A program made the translations under genes and the position numbers. From CAZMBI01 sp964564675 (GTDB taxonomy: Bacteria; Pseudomonadota; Alphaproteobacteria; Rickettsiales; UBA3002), in the NCBI GenBank assembly GCA_964564675.1, contig CAZMBI010000015.1, forward strand, positions 1 through 56,055: a DNA stretch of 56,055 nucleotides. Reading direction: 5' to 3'. This document shows, one piece after another, positions 9,146 through 19,004 of this stretch (position 1 is the stretch's first letter; each line of letters starts with the position of its first letter). Under the pieces are notes generated by a model, which made no database searches, was not told where the DNA came from, and worked only from the letters and a program-made list of their open reading frames with translations.

Positions 9146-12100
9146 ATGAAGCGGGCCTATTTCATTGTGGCGGCAATAGTGCTGGCTGTTGTTGGATTTC
9201 TCCTTAGCGTGTTGGTGATTCCCTCCGATTCGGAGATCGCGCTGATTCATTTTAAAGACAAGCAATATGATAAAGCCCGTGCATTATATGAACAGCAATA
9301 TGAATCCGGCAATTTAAGCCTCGATGTGGTGATGCATCTGACCGGCGTGTATCTGCAGTTCGGCGATGTCGATAAAGCCATTGCGGTGATGGAGGATTTC
9401 GTCGCCCGGCACCCTGATCATCTGGCGGCGCGGCGCGAACTGGGCTCGCTGTATCAATACGGCCAGCGACTGGATGATTATGCACGCAATCTGGAGGCGA
9501 TCAACCGGCTGCAAGCCGACCCGGACAATCTGAAAATTCTCGCCGACATGTACCAGTTTAATGAAACATATGACAAGCAGGTGCCGGTCGTGGTCAAGCT
9601 GTTGGAAAGCAATGAGCAGACCAGCCCGCGTACGCTGGCCGAAGGCGCGCGCATGCTGGCGGCCGAGAAAAAATATGAACAGGCGGCCAGGATGCTGCGC
9701 CGCCTGCGCGAACAAAGCCCGGATTCGTTCGGGCATGATGAAACCGAGTTGTTGATCCGCCTGCTGATCGATGCCGGACGCCATGAGGCGGCGGTGGCAG
9801 AAGCCATGCGCTATCAGGCGCGCGAGCCGGCGCTAGAGGACGTGGCGGCAATCGCCAATATTCTGAATTATCAGGTAAGCCCGGATGCGGCGTACCGGTT
9901 TCTTATGCCCTATGAGGACAAGGTGCCAAACCATGCCGGGTTGCTCGGTGAGTATGTGCTGGTGCTGATGCGCCGCGGTGAAACCCGGCAGGCGTATAAG
10001 TTGCTGTTGCCGCGCTATGAACAAGGATCGCTGCCCGAGACGTTGCGCGATGAAATGCTGTTTCTAGCGGTCGAGCAGGGCGACGAACAGACCGCGCGCG
10101 GCGTGATGCATGCGCTGGATTTCGGCGCGCTTGATGAAAACACGCTGATTGCGCTGATTGAGCTTGGCTTGAGCAATGACGTCCCAGAGCTGGTGCGACT
10201 GATTCACCGCGCCGCCCATCGCGATACCGCCCTGCCGGAACATAAGCCGCGGCTGGATGCGGTGCTGGCGCTTGCCACCGGTGAGGCGGACAATATGGCC
10301 ACGCTGCAGGCGCTACCGTATGACGGACTGGCCTTTGCCTACCGGGCGCAGCTGGCGCGAGTGTGCGCGCGGGTGGAGCAGGCGCCGTGTCTTGATCTGT
10401 TCGAGCGCACTTTGCCGCCGCCGGCGCGCTTAAACGAGCGCGAAGCCCTCGAGGCGGCCGAAATATTCCTTGCCGCGAAACGCTACGAAACCGGTTATGA
10501 CTATCTCAAACCGGTGCAGGAGCAACACCGCAGCGCCGCGTTTCAGATGCAATGGGTGCGGCTTGCCGCCGCTATCGGCGACTGGGAAACGCTTGGCCGG
10601 TGGCTTAACCGGCGCCGCGAGGTGACCAATGAGAAACTGCTCGCCGATTTGTATTTCTATGCGTTTCGGGCCGAAGCCTACCCGCTGGCCGTGCGGCTGG
10701 CCGAGCGCATCACCGCGCTGCGCCAGACCACCGCTACGCGCGATTATCTGGTGCAGGCCTATTTACGCAACGACCAGCTGACAGAAGCGGTGGCGCTGTT
10801 GCGTCAACACCGCGCCGCGTCCGCCGAGGATGCAGCGAATTATCTGTTTGCCCTGATTCAGCTGGCCAAGCAGGATCCCGCTTACCGTGATGAACTGGCG
10901 CAGTATGCGCAAAGCCGGCTGGCGCGGGAAGAGGTTGCTTACCAGCAGCGGGCGGCATTGATTTATGCGTTGATCGATGCCGGTATCGGCCAAGTGGCGA
11001 TGCCGTATGTGCGCGATATTGCGCTGCGCGAGGGCGGCGAGTGGGTGACGCTTTATGCCGATTATCTGGTGCAAAGCGGCGAGATCGGCGCGGTGACGGC
11101 GTTTTGGGATGCGCTGCGCGGCAGGTCGCATGTCACTAGCACCCAGCTTAGCCAGATCGCCTATAGGTTGCTGGATGAGGGGCATCGCGAACAGGCCGCA
11201 CGATTGTTCGAGGAACTGGCGCATGACGCCTCGGCCGATTCGCCAGTGGTGCGCCAGCTGGTCTATCTGTGGGGCCCGAACCTGAGCCTGGAGCAGATGC
11301 AATGGTTGGGCGGGCGCGCCGCGCAGGCGGATTCCACGGCGGAAAAGAAGCAGTGGATGCGCTATCTGGTCGACGGGTCCAATGCCAAAAATCTGATGCA
11401 ATATGTCCGGATGGAGCCGCTCAGTCTGAATTATGCAGTCGTGGAAGCACCGTATCTTGCGGCATTGACCCTGACCGATAAACGCACCTATCTTGGCAGT
11501 TATTTGACGCACCGCATCGAACACGCCGCCAGTCCTGCCGCGCTGCAGCATTATGCGACGCTTGCCATCGCCCATAACATGACCGAACTGGCAGATACAG
11601 CCTATCGCAGGCTGCTGGCGCAACAGCCTGATTATGCCGAAGCACTGCTGAGGCTTGGGGTGCATGCGCATAACCGGGCCGATTACAGCGCCAGCCGGCG
11701 CCATCTGTCGCGGTATGTACGGCTGCTGGAAAATGACCGGATTGCAAAGACGCCAGCGAGTTATCAGGCGTATTTTTATCTCGGTGAAATGGCGCGCCGC
11801 GCGTTTGAGCGTGAGCAGATGCAAACGCATTTCCAGCGCACCGTTCAGGAAGTGCAGGCGCAACCCGACCCGTCGGTTGAAGCGCAGACCAAAATGGCGC
11901 AGGCCCTGGCGTATGCCGGCGACCCGCGCGCCGCCCGCGAGCATTTCGACTGGCTGCTGGCGCGCTATCCGCATGACGGCACGTTACGCGCCGAATATGT
12001 CAGCCTGCTGATTGCCCTGCAGGATTATGATGCGGCGCGCGAGGTGCTTGCGGGGTATGAGGGGCCGCGTTTCATGCGGGCGGATCTCAAACCCATGGTG

Positions 12101-13519
12101 CTGCGCAACGAAGCCATCGCATCGTATGCACTGCACGGTTATGATCAGCATCTGGTGGTGCATTTCAATCCGCAGATGCGCCAGCCGCAATGGCTGAACA
12201 ACGAGCAGGTAGGCGATTATGGCTGGGCGAGTTATACCGCCGAAGGCGTGGGCCGCGCCATGCTGGTCAGCCGACCTAACTATCGCATGCAGGTGGACGA
12301 ACAGGCCGACGGCAGTCTGGTGATTGCCCCGATACCGGTGATCAGCGAGGCGGAGATTGCGCAGGCCGAAGCCATGGACCGCCGCTTCGCGCTGCTGGAC
12401 GCCCGGATCAGGCTGGAAACCGGCGAAGGTTACGCCGCGCGCCGCGCGCTTAACCGGCTGTTGGCGCAATATCCCGACAATGCAGAAGTACTCGGCTTTA
12501 CCGCCAATGCCGAACATTTTCTGGGCAACTGGCCGCGGGCGCTTCAATTACTGGGCAAAGCGCAGGCGCGCCAGCCGGAAAACGAAGACATCGCCCGGCT
12601 AAACCGCAATATCATGCGCCGCCACGCGCCCCATGTCTTTGCCGATCATGCGTGGCGCATGCTGGGCGATAATGATGAGCAGATCACCACGCTTGGTGGC
12701 AATGTGATGCTGGATCATACCTGGGATGTCGGCTTGCAGGTGCAGCATAACCGTTTTGACACCACCACCATTCGCCGGGTAGACGGCCGCATCGGCACGT
12801 TTGACGGTGACCGCCAGCGCGGCGAGCTGTATGCGGCGCATTACTGGCCGGACGGTGCGCGCGCCAAAGCATCGCTGTTTGCCAATAACGATACGCTGGG
12901 CGGCGGGCTGGCCTATCGCTGGATCAACCCGTTCGGCCGTACCGAACTGGTCGCCGAATATCGCCGGCCATACTGGGATTTTGTCGAAGCCGTGGTGGAT
13001 AATGCCACGCGCGATAAGCTCGCAGTGCAGCACCGGACCACGCTGCAGGGCGATGTTGAGGTCACGGCGCGCACCGGCGTGGCCAATTATCATCTGGACG
13101 GTGATGATAACGTGATCCAGACTGGCTTTTTCGGCGGCCAGGTGACCGTGCCGGTCGTGCAGGAGCCGCATTATATCGCTATCGGCTACGGACTGGATGC
13201 GGAGTATGAAATTGACGAGGACGCACGCATTGATGCCGCTACCGGCCAGCGCTTCCAGTCGCTGCCGCTGGACAGCCGGGAAATCCATTTCGTCTCGCTG
13301 ATCGGCAGCAAACGGTTCGGTGAGGATACGGTGGGAGATGCCACCGTAGGCTATGCCTATGACCGGCTGGGCGATCACGGGCCGGCCGCGGAGGTGCGCC
13401 TGACGCATTACCTTACCGAACGATTTTCCCTGCAGGGCCGGGCATCGTATGGCTTAAGCAGCTCGGATACCAACGACGACGTGACGCGGGTCGGCGTCCA
13501 GTTGAAATACCGGCATTAA
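9146..13519 (+). CDS. pelB: PelB-like TPR scaffold and outer-membrane export pore
   Basis: PelB exports Pel exopolysaccharide through the outer membrane and binds periplasmic partners by a long TPR superhelix. The 1457 residues have one N-terminal membrane anchor (FIVAAIVLAVVGFLLSVLVI) and then helical TPR-like repeats to about residue 1150. The C-terminal ~300 residues have beta-barrel alternation ending in a typical final strand (VTRVGVQLKYRH). This matches PelB of Pseudomonas in design but is longer (~1190 there). The call rests on architecture plus the pelD-E-F-G genes directly downstream. The start has a poor ribosome site. It begins the recognisable operon; pelA and pelC are not found nearby. 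Confidence 0.85.
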   Translation: MKRAYFIVAAIVLAVVGFLLSVLVIPSDSEIALIHFKDKQYDKARALYEQQYESGNLSLDVVMHLTGVYLQFGDVDKAIAVMEDFVARHPDHLAARRELGSLYQYGQRLDDYARNLEAINRLQADPDNLKILADMYQFNETYDKQVPVVVKLLESNEQTSPRTLAEGARMLAAEKKYEQAARMLRRLREQSPDSFGHDETELLIRLLIDAGRHEAAVAEAMRYQAREPALEDVAAIANILNYQVSPDAAYRFLMPYEDKVPNHAGLLGEYVLVLMRRGETRQAYKLLLPRYEQGSLPETLRDEMLFLAVEQGDEQTARGVMHALDFGALDENTLIALIELGLSNDVPELVRLIHRAAHRDTALPEHKPRLDAVLALATGEADNMATLQALPYDGLAFAYRAQLARVCARVEQAPCLDLFERTLPPPARLNEREALEAAEIFLAAKRYETGYDYLKPVQEQHRSAAFQMQWVRLAAAIGDWETLGRWLNRRREVTNEKLLADLYFYAFRAEAYPLAVRLAERITALRQTTATRDYLVQAYLRNDQLTEAVALLRQHRAASAEDAANYLFALIQLAKQDPAYRDELAQYAQSRLAREEVAYQQRAALIYALIDAGIGQVAMPYVRDIALREGGEWVTLYADYLVQSGEIGAVTAFWDALRGRSHVTSTQLSQIAYRLLDEGHREQAARLFEELAHDASADSPVVRQLVYLWGPNLSLEQMQWLGGRAAQADSTAEKKQWMRYLVDGSNAKNLMQYVRMEPLSLNYAVVEAPYLAALTLTDKRTYLGSYLTHRIEHAASPAALQHYATLAIAHNMTELADTAYRRLLAQQPDYAEALLRLGVHAHNRADYSASRRHLSRYVRLLENDRIAKTPASYQAYFYLGEMARRAFEREQMQTHFQRTVQEVQAQPDPSVEAQTKMAQALAYAGDPRAAREHFDWLLARYPHDGTLRAEYVSLLIALQDYDAAREVLAGYEGPRFMRADLKPMVLRNEAIASYALHGYDQHLVVHFNPQMRQPQWLNNEQVGDYGWASYTAEGVGRAMLVSRPNYRMQVDEQADGSLVIAPIPVISEAEIAQAEAMDRRFALLDARIRLETGEGYAARRALNRLLAQYPDNAEVLGFTANAEHFLGNWPRALQLLGKAQARQPENEDIARLNRNIMRRHAPHVFADHAWRMLGDNDEQITTLGGNVMLDHTWDVGLQVQHNRFDTTTIRRVDGRIGTFDGDRQRGELYAAHYWPDGARAKASLFANNDTLGGGLAYRWINPFGRTELVAEYRRPYWDFVEAVVDNATRDKLAVQHRTTLQGDVEVTARTGVANYHLDGDDNVIQTGFFGGQVTVPVVQEPHYIAIGYGLDAEYEIDEDARIDAATGQRFQSLPLDSREIHFVSLIGSKRFGEDTVGDATVGYAYDRLGDHGPAAEVRLTHYLTERFSLQGRASYGLSSSDTNDDVTRVGVQLKYRH

Positions 13520-13567
13520 CGGCATGTTCCCCGCACCCGGCGTAAGGGGTAAAAAAGGAGACGCATT

Positions 13568-14929
13568 ATGGACACGCAACACACGCTGAGCAACGCGCCC
13601 GAGCACCGCATGCTGTTTGGCATGCGGGCTGTGGCGTTGCTTGAACTGGGCCTGTTTTTTCTGATTACGCTCACCCTGGATGCGCTGTTTGGCGGGGCGG
13701 ACCGCTTCTGGGGAATCCAGCCGCATCCGTTCTGGATTATCGTGATTCTGCTGTCGGTACAGTATGGCGTCAATGCCGGGCTGGCCGCGGCGGCAGCCAG
13801 TACCGTCGCGCTGCTACTGTTTAATATGCCCGAGCAGCGCCTCGGCCAGGATCTGTATGGCTGGCTGTTTGAAGTGGCGATCAATCCGCTGATGTGGCTG
13901 GCGGCGGCGGCACTGATCGGCGAAATCCGCATGCGACATATCCGCGAGCGCGACGGCCTGTATGAACAGGTCGATCATATTGCCGAACGTGAGCGAGCCA
14001 TTACCGAATCGTATGATAAAGTGCGTGAATTCAAGGAAAATCTGGAGCTGCGCATTGCCGGCCAGATGCGCGCGGCGACCGATACCTACCGCGTGGCGCA
14101 GGCGCTGGAGACCCTGCACCCCAGCGAAGTGCTGCACGGCATTGAAGATTTGCTGCGGGTATCCATGGGGCCCAAGAAATGTTCGGTTTATTTGCTGGAA
14201 GAGGGCATGTTACAGGAGCGGCTGGTTTCCGGCTGGGATGACCGCGAAAGTTTCAGCCGCCGGTTCGAGCCGAGCCACCGGCTGTTTCAGCAAGTGATTG
14301 GAGCGCAGGAGACGCTGAGCATTATCAATGCCGAGCACCAACTGATTCTGGGCGACCAGGGCGTGCTGGCCACCCCGATTATCGATCGTGACAGCGGTCA
14401 GGTGCTGGGGATGCTCAAAATCGAACAGCTCGATTTTACGGAATTAAACATGCAGACCATCGAAACCTTCCGCGCCATCGGCGAATGGGCGGGGCTGGCA
14501 GTGCGCAACGCCATGCACTATCAAGATGCGCTGCAGTCCAGCGTGATCAACCCGGAGAATAATCTGATGACGCCGGGTTATTTTAATCGCTTCAGCGATT
14601 ATATGGCGGCACTGGCCAAGCGTCAGAATTTCGATGTGACACTGCTTGAGGTCAGCCTCAATCATGCCGATTCTCTCGACCATGAGGCGCGCCTGCTGGG
14701 CGGTCGCTTGCTGGCCGAGGCCGTCGATAAAGGCCTGCGCAGCGTCGATCTGGCCTTTGAAAACCACTTAAGCGGCGCCAGCTATACCATCATGCTGCCC
14801 ACCGCCAATGCCGAAGGCGCGCGCGTGGTGCAGCGCAAAATCGAAGATGCGCTGCTGCCTGAGGTGCGGGATAAGGCCCGCGAGCTTAGCTATTCCTTCC
14901 GTATTCAACCGCTGCATGAGGCTGCGTGA
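13568..14929 (+). CDS. pelD: PelD, c-di-GMP receptor of the Pel synthase
   Basis: Inner-membrane c-di-GMP receptor that switches on Pel polymerisation. The 453 residues have about four membrane helices (residues 18-125), a short coiled coil (~125-170), a GAF domain (~175-320), and a C-terminal degenerate GGDEF domain. At the GGDEF position the sequence reads NHLSGASYTIMLP, so no cyclase activity is expected. The inhibitory-site motif RxxD is kept as R391-S-V-D394, in the place where PelD binds c-di-GMP in Pseudomonas. The ribosome site AAAAGGAG is strong. pelE overlaps its stop. This is the clearest pointer that the operon is controlled by c-di-GMP after translation. Confidence 0.92.
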   Translation: MDTQHTLSNAPEHRMLFGMRAVALLELGLFFLITLTLDALFGGADRFWGIQPHPFWIIVILLSVQYGVNAGLAAAAASTVALLLFNMPEQRLGQDLYGWLFEVAINPLMWLAAAALIGEIRMRHIRERDGLYEQVDHIAERERAITESYDKVREFKENLELRIAGQMRAATDTYRVAQALETLHPSEVLHGIEDLLRVSMGPKKCSVYLLEEGMLQERLVSGWDDRESFSRRFEPSHRLFQQVIGAQETLSIINAEHQLILGDQGVLATPIIDRDSGQVLGMLKIEQLDFTELNMQTIETFRAIGEWAGLAVRNAMHYQDALQSSVINPENNLMTPGYFNRFSDYMAALAKRQNFDVTLLEVSLNHADSLDHEARLLGGRLLAEAVDKGLRSVDLAFENHLSGASYTIMLPTANAEGARVVQRKIEDALLPEVRDKARELSYSFRIQPLHEAA

Positions 14930-16071
14930 TGGCTTATCTGTACGCACATCAAACGCCCAAGACCGTGGAAGATTATTTCGTGCCGCCGGATATTCACGAG
15001 ACGGCGCAGGTGGAGCACGACGATCAGGTCCTGGTGTTTGGGCTGTCGATTATCTGGTCGCTGCTGCATGGCATCAATACCTTTCTGACGCTATGGCAGT
15101 ATATCCCGTTTTGGATGGGGCTGAGCGCGCATGTGATACTGGGTGTGATCGTGCTGGCTATTGCGCTGCTACGCCTGCGTCTGGGTGCTGAGACCCGCTT
15201 CACGCTGGTGCTTGTGGTCACAAGCTGGGTGGCCGGTGTAATCGGCGCGCTGGGCACGCTGCTTAGCGTGCTGCTGGTATTTTATTACGCGGCGCGTTCT
15301 AAAAGCTTCATTGAATGGTATCGTTCGCTTTTCCCCGCACTGGCGAGCTCGCGTTCGGAAACGATTTATGAGGCGCTGCGCGCAGGCCGGGAAGAGCATG
15401 TGAAGCCCTATAGCGTGGTGCCGTTTATGGACGTGATCCAGCTGGGTACGGAAGAGCAGAAACGTCAGGCCATCGCCCGCATCACCGAGCAATTTCACCC
15501 TGCCTTCGCGCCGGTACTGCAATATGGGCTCAAAGACAGTATTAATGCAATACGCGTGCAGGCTGCCACTGCCATTGCCAGAATCGAAAACCGTTTCGGC
15601 GAGATGGTGATGAAGATCGAAAAACTGGAGCGCGAGCGCCCCAAAGACCCGATCGTGAAAAAGGGTCTGGCGCGCTATTATGATGACTATGCGTTTACCG
15701 GCATACTGGACCCCGACCGCGAAGCCTTAAACCGCGAACAGGCACTGAAGAAATATAAAGAATATCTGGAGCTTGCCCCCAATGATATGGAGTGCCGTAT
15801 CCGGATCGGGCGGTTATTGCTGCGCCAGGGAGAACCGAAAGAGGCGGCGGCGTGGTTTGAGCGCTCGTTCGATGCGGGGCACCGCGACCGCCAGCTTCTG
15901 TTATGGTATGCGCAGGCGCTTTATGAGTCCGGCCAGTATGACACGCTGCGCCGCGTGGCCGGCGAGTGCCTGCCTTTGCTGGATGCCATGCGGGCCTATC
16001 TGCCGAAGCTGGCGCAGTGTATCGAAAGCTGGGCGCAGCCCCGGCAACCGGCGGCACAGGAGGCGCAATGA
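14929..16071 (+). CDS. pelE: PelE, membrane/TPR subunit of the Pel synthase
   Basis: PelE is an inner-membrane partner of PelD and PelF. The 380 residues show three or so membrane helices at ~40-120 (LVFGLSIIWSLLHGIN, AHVILGVIVLAIALLRL, LVLVVTSWVAGVIGALGTLL). A cytoplasmic helical part follows, with TPR-like repeats from ~255 (EQALKKYKEYLELAPNDMECRIRIGRLLLRQGEPKEAAAWFERSF). I chose the ATG at 14929, which overlaps the pelD stop as TGATG; a GTG one codon earlier (14926) is also in frame. The next gene overlaps by ATGA. The call relies on its place between pelD and pelF and on this architecture. Confidence 0.85.
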   Translation: MAYLYAHQTPKTVEDYFVPPDIHETAQVEHDDQVLVFGLSIIWSLLHGINTFLTLWQYIPFWMGLSAHVILGVIVLAIALLRLRLGAETRFTLVLVVTSWVAGVIGALGTLLSVLLVFYYAARSKSFIEWYRSLFPALASSRSETIYEALRAGREEHVKPYSVVPFMDVIQLGTEEQKRQAIARITEQFHPAFAPVLQYGLKDSINAIRVQAATAIARIENRFGEMVMKIEKLERERPKDPIVKKGLARYYDDYAFTGILDPDREALNREQALKKYKEYLELAPNDMECRIRIGRLLLRQGEPKEAAAWFERSFDAGHRDRQLLLWYAQALYESGQYDTLRRVAGECLPLLDAMRAYLPKLAQCIESWAQPRQPAAQEAQ

Positions 16072-17540
16072 TCACCTCGGAATGCGATATCTGCCTGATT
16101 CTGGAAGGCACCTATCCCTATGTGCGCGGCGGCGTATCGTCGTGGACGGATGAACTGATCCGCCGGCAGAATCATCTGCGATTTCACCTGGTATCCATCC
16201 TGCCGCCGGATGCCGAGCCGGTACGCCAGTATGACTATCCGGATAACGTGGTTGGCCATACCGATCTGGTGCTGCAGGAACTGCCGCGCGGCAACCAGGC
16301 GCCGCATGGGCTGATTACGCGACTGCAAAGGCCGCTTGAGCAGATTATCAACGATCAGGCGGGACTGAAACCGTTTGAGGACATGCTGGCACTGCTCGGC
16401 CCGTACCGTAAGCGCGTGGGCAGCGACTATCTGCTTAACAGCCGTGAAGCCTGGCAGGTGCTCACCGAGATGTATCAGGAAGATTATCAGGAAAGCTCCA
16501 TCCTCGATTATTTCTGGAGCTGGCGGGCGGTGATGGGCGGCCTGCTGTCTATTGCGCTGTTTGAATTGCCGCGCGCCAGGGCGTATCACACCCTGTGCAC
16601 CGGCTATGCCGGCCTGCTGGCCGCGCGCGCCAAGCTGGAAACGGACAAGCCGACCTTCATCACCGAACACGGGATTTATACCAACGAGCGCCGTATTGAA
16701 ATTGCATCGGCCGACTGGCTGCTGGAGACCGCCTCGCGGCGTTATACGATTGATCATACGGTAAGCAATCTGCGCGATTTATGGATGAATACTTTCGCCA
16801 ATTATTCCCGCATCTGCTACGACGCGTGCGACCGCATCATCACGCTGTATCAGGGGAATCAAATCCAGCAGCGTCAGGACGGCGCCGCTCCGGCGAAAAT
16901 GACAGTTATCTCCAACGGGGTGGATATTGAGCGATTTCGCGCCATCGACCAGCGCGTTGTCGGTAAACCCACTATCGCGCTGATCGGCCGGGTGGTGCCA
17001 ATTAAGGACATTAAAAGCTTTATCCGCGCCTGCGCCATGATCCGCGAGCGCGTACCCGAGTTGCAGGCGTATATCATGGGACCGAGTGACGAGGATGCGC
17101 ACTATTACGCCGAATGTTGTGAGCTGATTTCGCATTATGCGCTGGATGCGGTCATCACCTTTACCGGACAAGTGCACATAGATGATTACCTGCCCGAGAT
17201 AGACGTGGTGGTGTTTACCTCGCTCAGTGAAGCGCAGCCGCTGGTTATGCTGGAAGCCGGCGCCTGCGGGATTCCGGTGGTGGCAACGCAGGTCGGTGCC
17301 TGCGAGGAGATGGTTATGGGCAAAGCCGACGAAGATCCGCCGCTGGCCCCGGGCGGTATCATCACGCCGCTGGCCAACCCGGCGGCGACCGCGCAGGCGG
17401 TGATCGATCTGTTATCGGATGAAACGCTGTATCTGAAAAGCGCCGCCGCAGCGCGCGAGCGTGTGGCGCGCTATTATGACAAAAATGACCAGCACGCAGC
17501 CTACCGCGCATTATATGCGCAGGCGACAGGAAAGGAATAA
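16068..17540 (+). CDS. pelF: PelF, cytoplasmic glycosyltransferase (GT4) of Pel synthesis
   Basis: PelF is the soluble GT4 polymerase subunit that uses a UDP-sugar at the PelDEG membrane complex. It begins MITSECDICLILEGTYPYVRGGVSSW, the hallmark PelF N-terminus, at an ATG overlapping the pelE stop (ATGA). A longer upstream start would lie inside pelE and is rejected. The C-terminal Rossmann half has IALIGRVVPIKDIKSFIRA (phosphate-binding K) and the E-x7-E motif in SEAQPLVMLEAGACGIPVVAT. The length of 490 residues compares with ~507 in Pseudomonas. No signal peptide or membrane helix is seen, as expected. Confidence 0.93.
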   Translation: MITSECDICLILEGTYPYVRGGVSSWTDELIRRQNHLRFHLVSILPPDAEPVRQYDYPDNVVGHTDLVLQELPRGNQAPHGLITRLQRPLEQIINDQAGLKPFEDMLALLGPYRKRVGSDYLLNSREAWQVLTEMYQEDYQESSILDYFWSWRAVMGGLLSIALFELPRARAYHTLCTGYAGLLAARAKLETDKPTFITEHGIYTNERRIEIASADWLLETASRRYTIDHTVSNLRDLWMNTFANYSRICYDACDRIITLYQGNQIQQRQDGAAPAKMTVISNGVDIERFRAIDQRVVGKPTIALIGRVVPIKDIKSFIRACAMIRERVPELQAYIMGPSDEDAHYYAECCELISHYALDAVITFTGQVHIDDYLPEIDVVVFTSLSEAQPLVMLEAGACGIPVVATQVGACEEMVMGKADEDPPLAPGGIITPLANPAATAQAVIDLLSDETLYLKSAAAARERVARYYDKNDQHAAYRALYAQATGKE

Positions 17541-17580
17541 TGATGCGCTTTACGTTATTGCATCACCAGGAGATTTAACG

Positions 17581-18963
17581 ATGGCAGGTATTGGATTTGA
17601 ACTCAGGCGCCTCACCCGGCAGGATAACCTGATCGGCGTGGTGCACGCCTATGCCAGCGCCGGCTTTGCGGCGGCCGGGCCCTGGGTGTTCACCATTTTA
17701 GCCATTGCCGGGATTACGCTGCTATATGCTGACTACCTGGACTATGACTATCTGATTAATTTCCGGGTGGTACTGGTATATAACCTGGCGGCGTCGCTGG
17801 TGCTGTCGGCGCCGGTGTTTATGGTGATCACGCGTTATATCGCCGATCGGATTCATACCAACGACGTGCGCAGTGTGCCCAGCACGCTGATCGGCTGCCT
17901 GCTGATTGTGATCGCGATTCAGTTGCTGTTTGCATTACCGTTTTACGGGTTTTATGTCGATATGCCGCTATCGATGCGGCTGGCCGCGCTGGTTAATGTA
18001 TTCCTGTTGTCCGCCGTGTGGTTGCTGGGCGTGTATCTGATGGCGCTGAAAGATTTTCATGCCGTAAATATTTCCTATGGCCTGGGCATGCTGATTGCTG
18101 TGCTGATGGCGCAATGGCTGAAAACTGATTACGGCGCGGCGGGGATGCTGACTGGGTTTAATATCGGCATTGCCTTTATCGTCTTTTCGCTGATCGCCAA
18201 GGTATTTGCAGAATACCCTTATCAATCGGGCGATCACCTCGCTATGATGCCGTATTTCGCGCGCTACAAGGAACTGGCCATCGGCGGATTCTGCTATAAT
18301 TTGGCGATCTGGGCGGACAAGCTGATTATATGGTTTGCGCCCGAGCGCACGCTGCTGGACAACCGGATGGTCATGTATCCCGATTATGACAGCGCCATGT
18401 TTCTGGCCTATGTCAGTATCGTGCCGGCGATGGCGGTATTTGTGTTTTCTGTGGAAACCCACTTCTTTGAACGTTACCGCCGGTTTTACGAAGATATCCT
18501 GGCGCATAAATCACTGCAGAAAGTGCATGAGAACGCCAAAGCGGTGATGAGCAGCGTGCTCACCCATGCGCGTAACTTTATTATCGTGCAGGGTACGATC
18601 AGTTTTTTAGCGCTAGTGCTGGCGGCACAGATACTGGGCGGGCTCAATATGAGCTTTCATCAGATCGGTATTTTCCGCCTTGGCGTATTGGGCGGTTTTT
18701 TCCACGTGCTGGCGCTGTTTGCGATGATCATCCTGTCATATTTTGATGCGCGTCGTACCGTGATGGGGATACAGGTTTTTTTCCTGGCCGCTAACGTGGT
18801 GCTCACCCTTGTTAGTATGCAGATAGGCTTTGCCTATTACGGCTATGGCTATTTCCTGTCGTCATTGCTGACCTTCGTGCTGGCCGCCTTTGTCATGTAT
18901 CGCCACCTAGCGGACTTGTCCTATCATGCCTTTATCACGCATAATAAAGCGGTGAAACCGTAA
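17581..18963 (+). CDS. pelG: PelG, polytopic membrane subunit of Pel synthase
   Basis: PelG is a multi-pass (about 12 helices) inner-membrane protein thought to help move the Pel chain across the membrane. The start MAGIGFELRRLTRQDNLIG matches the PelG signature. It has an AGGAG ribosome site 9-13 bases upstream, 40 bases after pelF. An upstream in-frame start at 17461 lies inside pelF and is rejected. The length of 460 residues is the family's (~456). It ends the operon; no clear terminator follows before the convergent Rrf2-type gene. Confidence 0.93.
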   Translation: MAGIGFELRRLTRQDNLIGVVHAYASAGFAAAGPWVFTILAIAGITLLYADYLDYDYLINFRVVLVYNLAASLVLSAPVFMVITRYIADRIHTNDVRSVPSTLIGCLLIVIAIQLLFALPFYGFYVDMPLSMRLAALVNVFLLSAVWLLGVYLMALKDFHAVNISYGLGMLIAVLMAQWLKTDYGAAGMLTGFNIGIAFIVFSLIAKVFAEYPYQSGDHLAMMPYFARYKELAIGGFCYNLAIWADKLIIWFAPERTLLDNRMVMYPDYDSAMFLAYVSIVPAMAVFVFSVETHFFERYRRFYEDILAHKSLQKVHENAKAVMSSVLTHARNFIIVQGTISFLALVLAAQILGGLNMSFHQIGIFRLGVLGGFFHVLALFAMIILSYFDARRTVMGIQVFFLAANVVLTLVSMQIGFAYYGYGYFLSSLLTFVLAAFVMYRHLADLSYHAFITHNKAVKP

Positions 18964-19004
18964 GCGCGATCAGGCCGCTCGCGATAAATGGGTGAGATAT
19001 TCGC

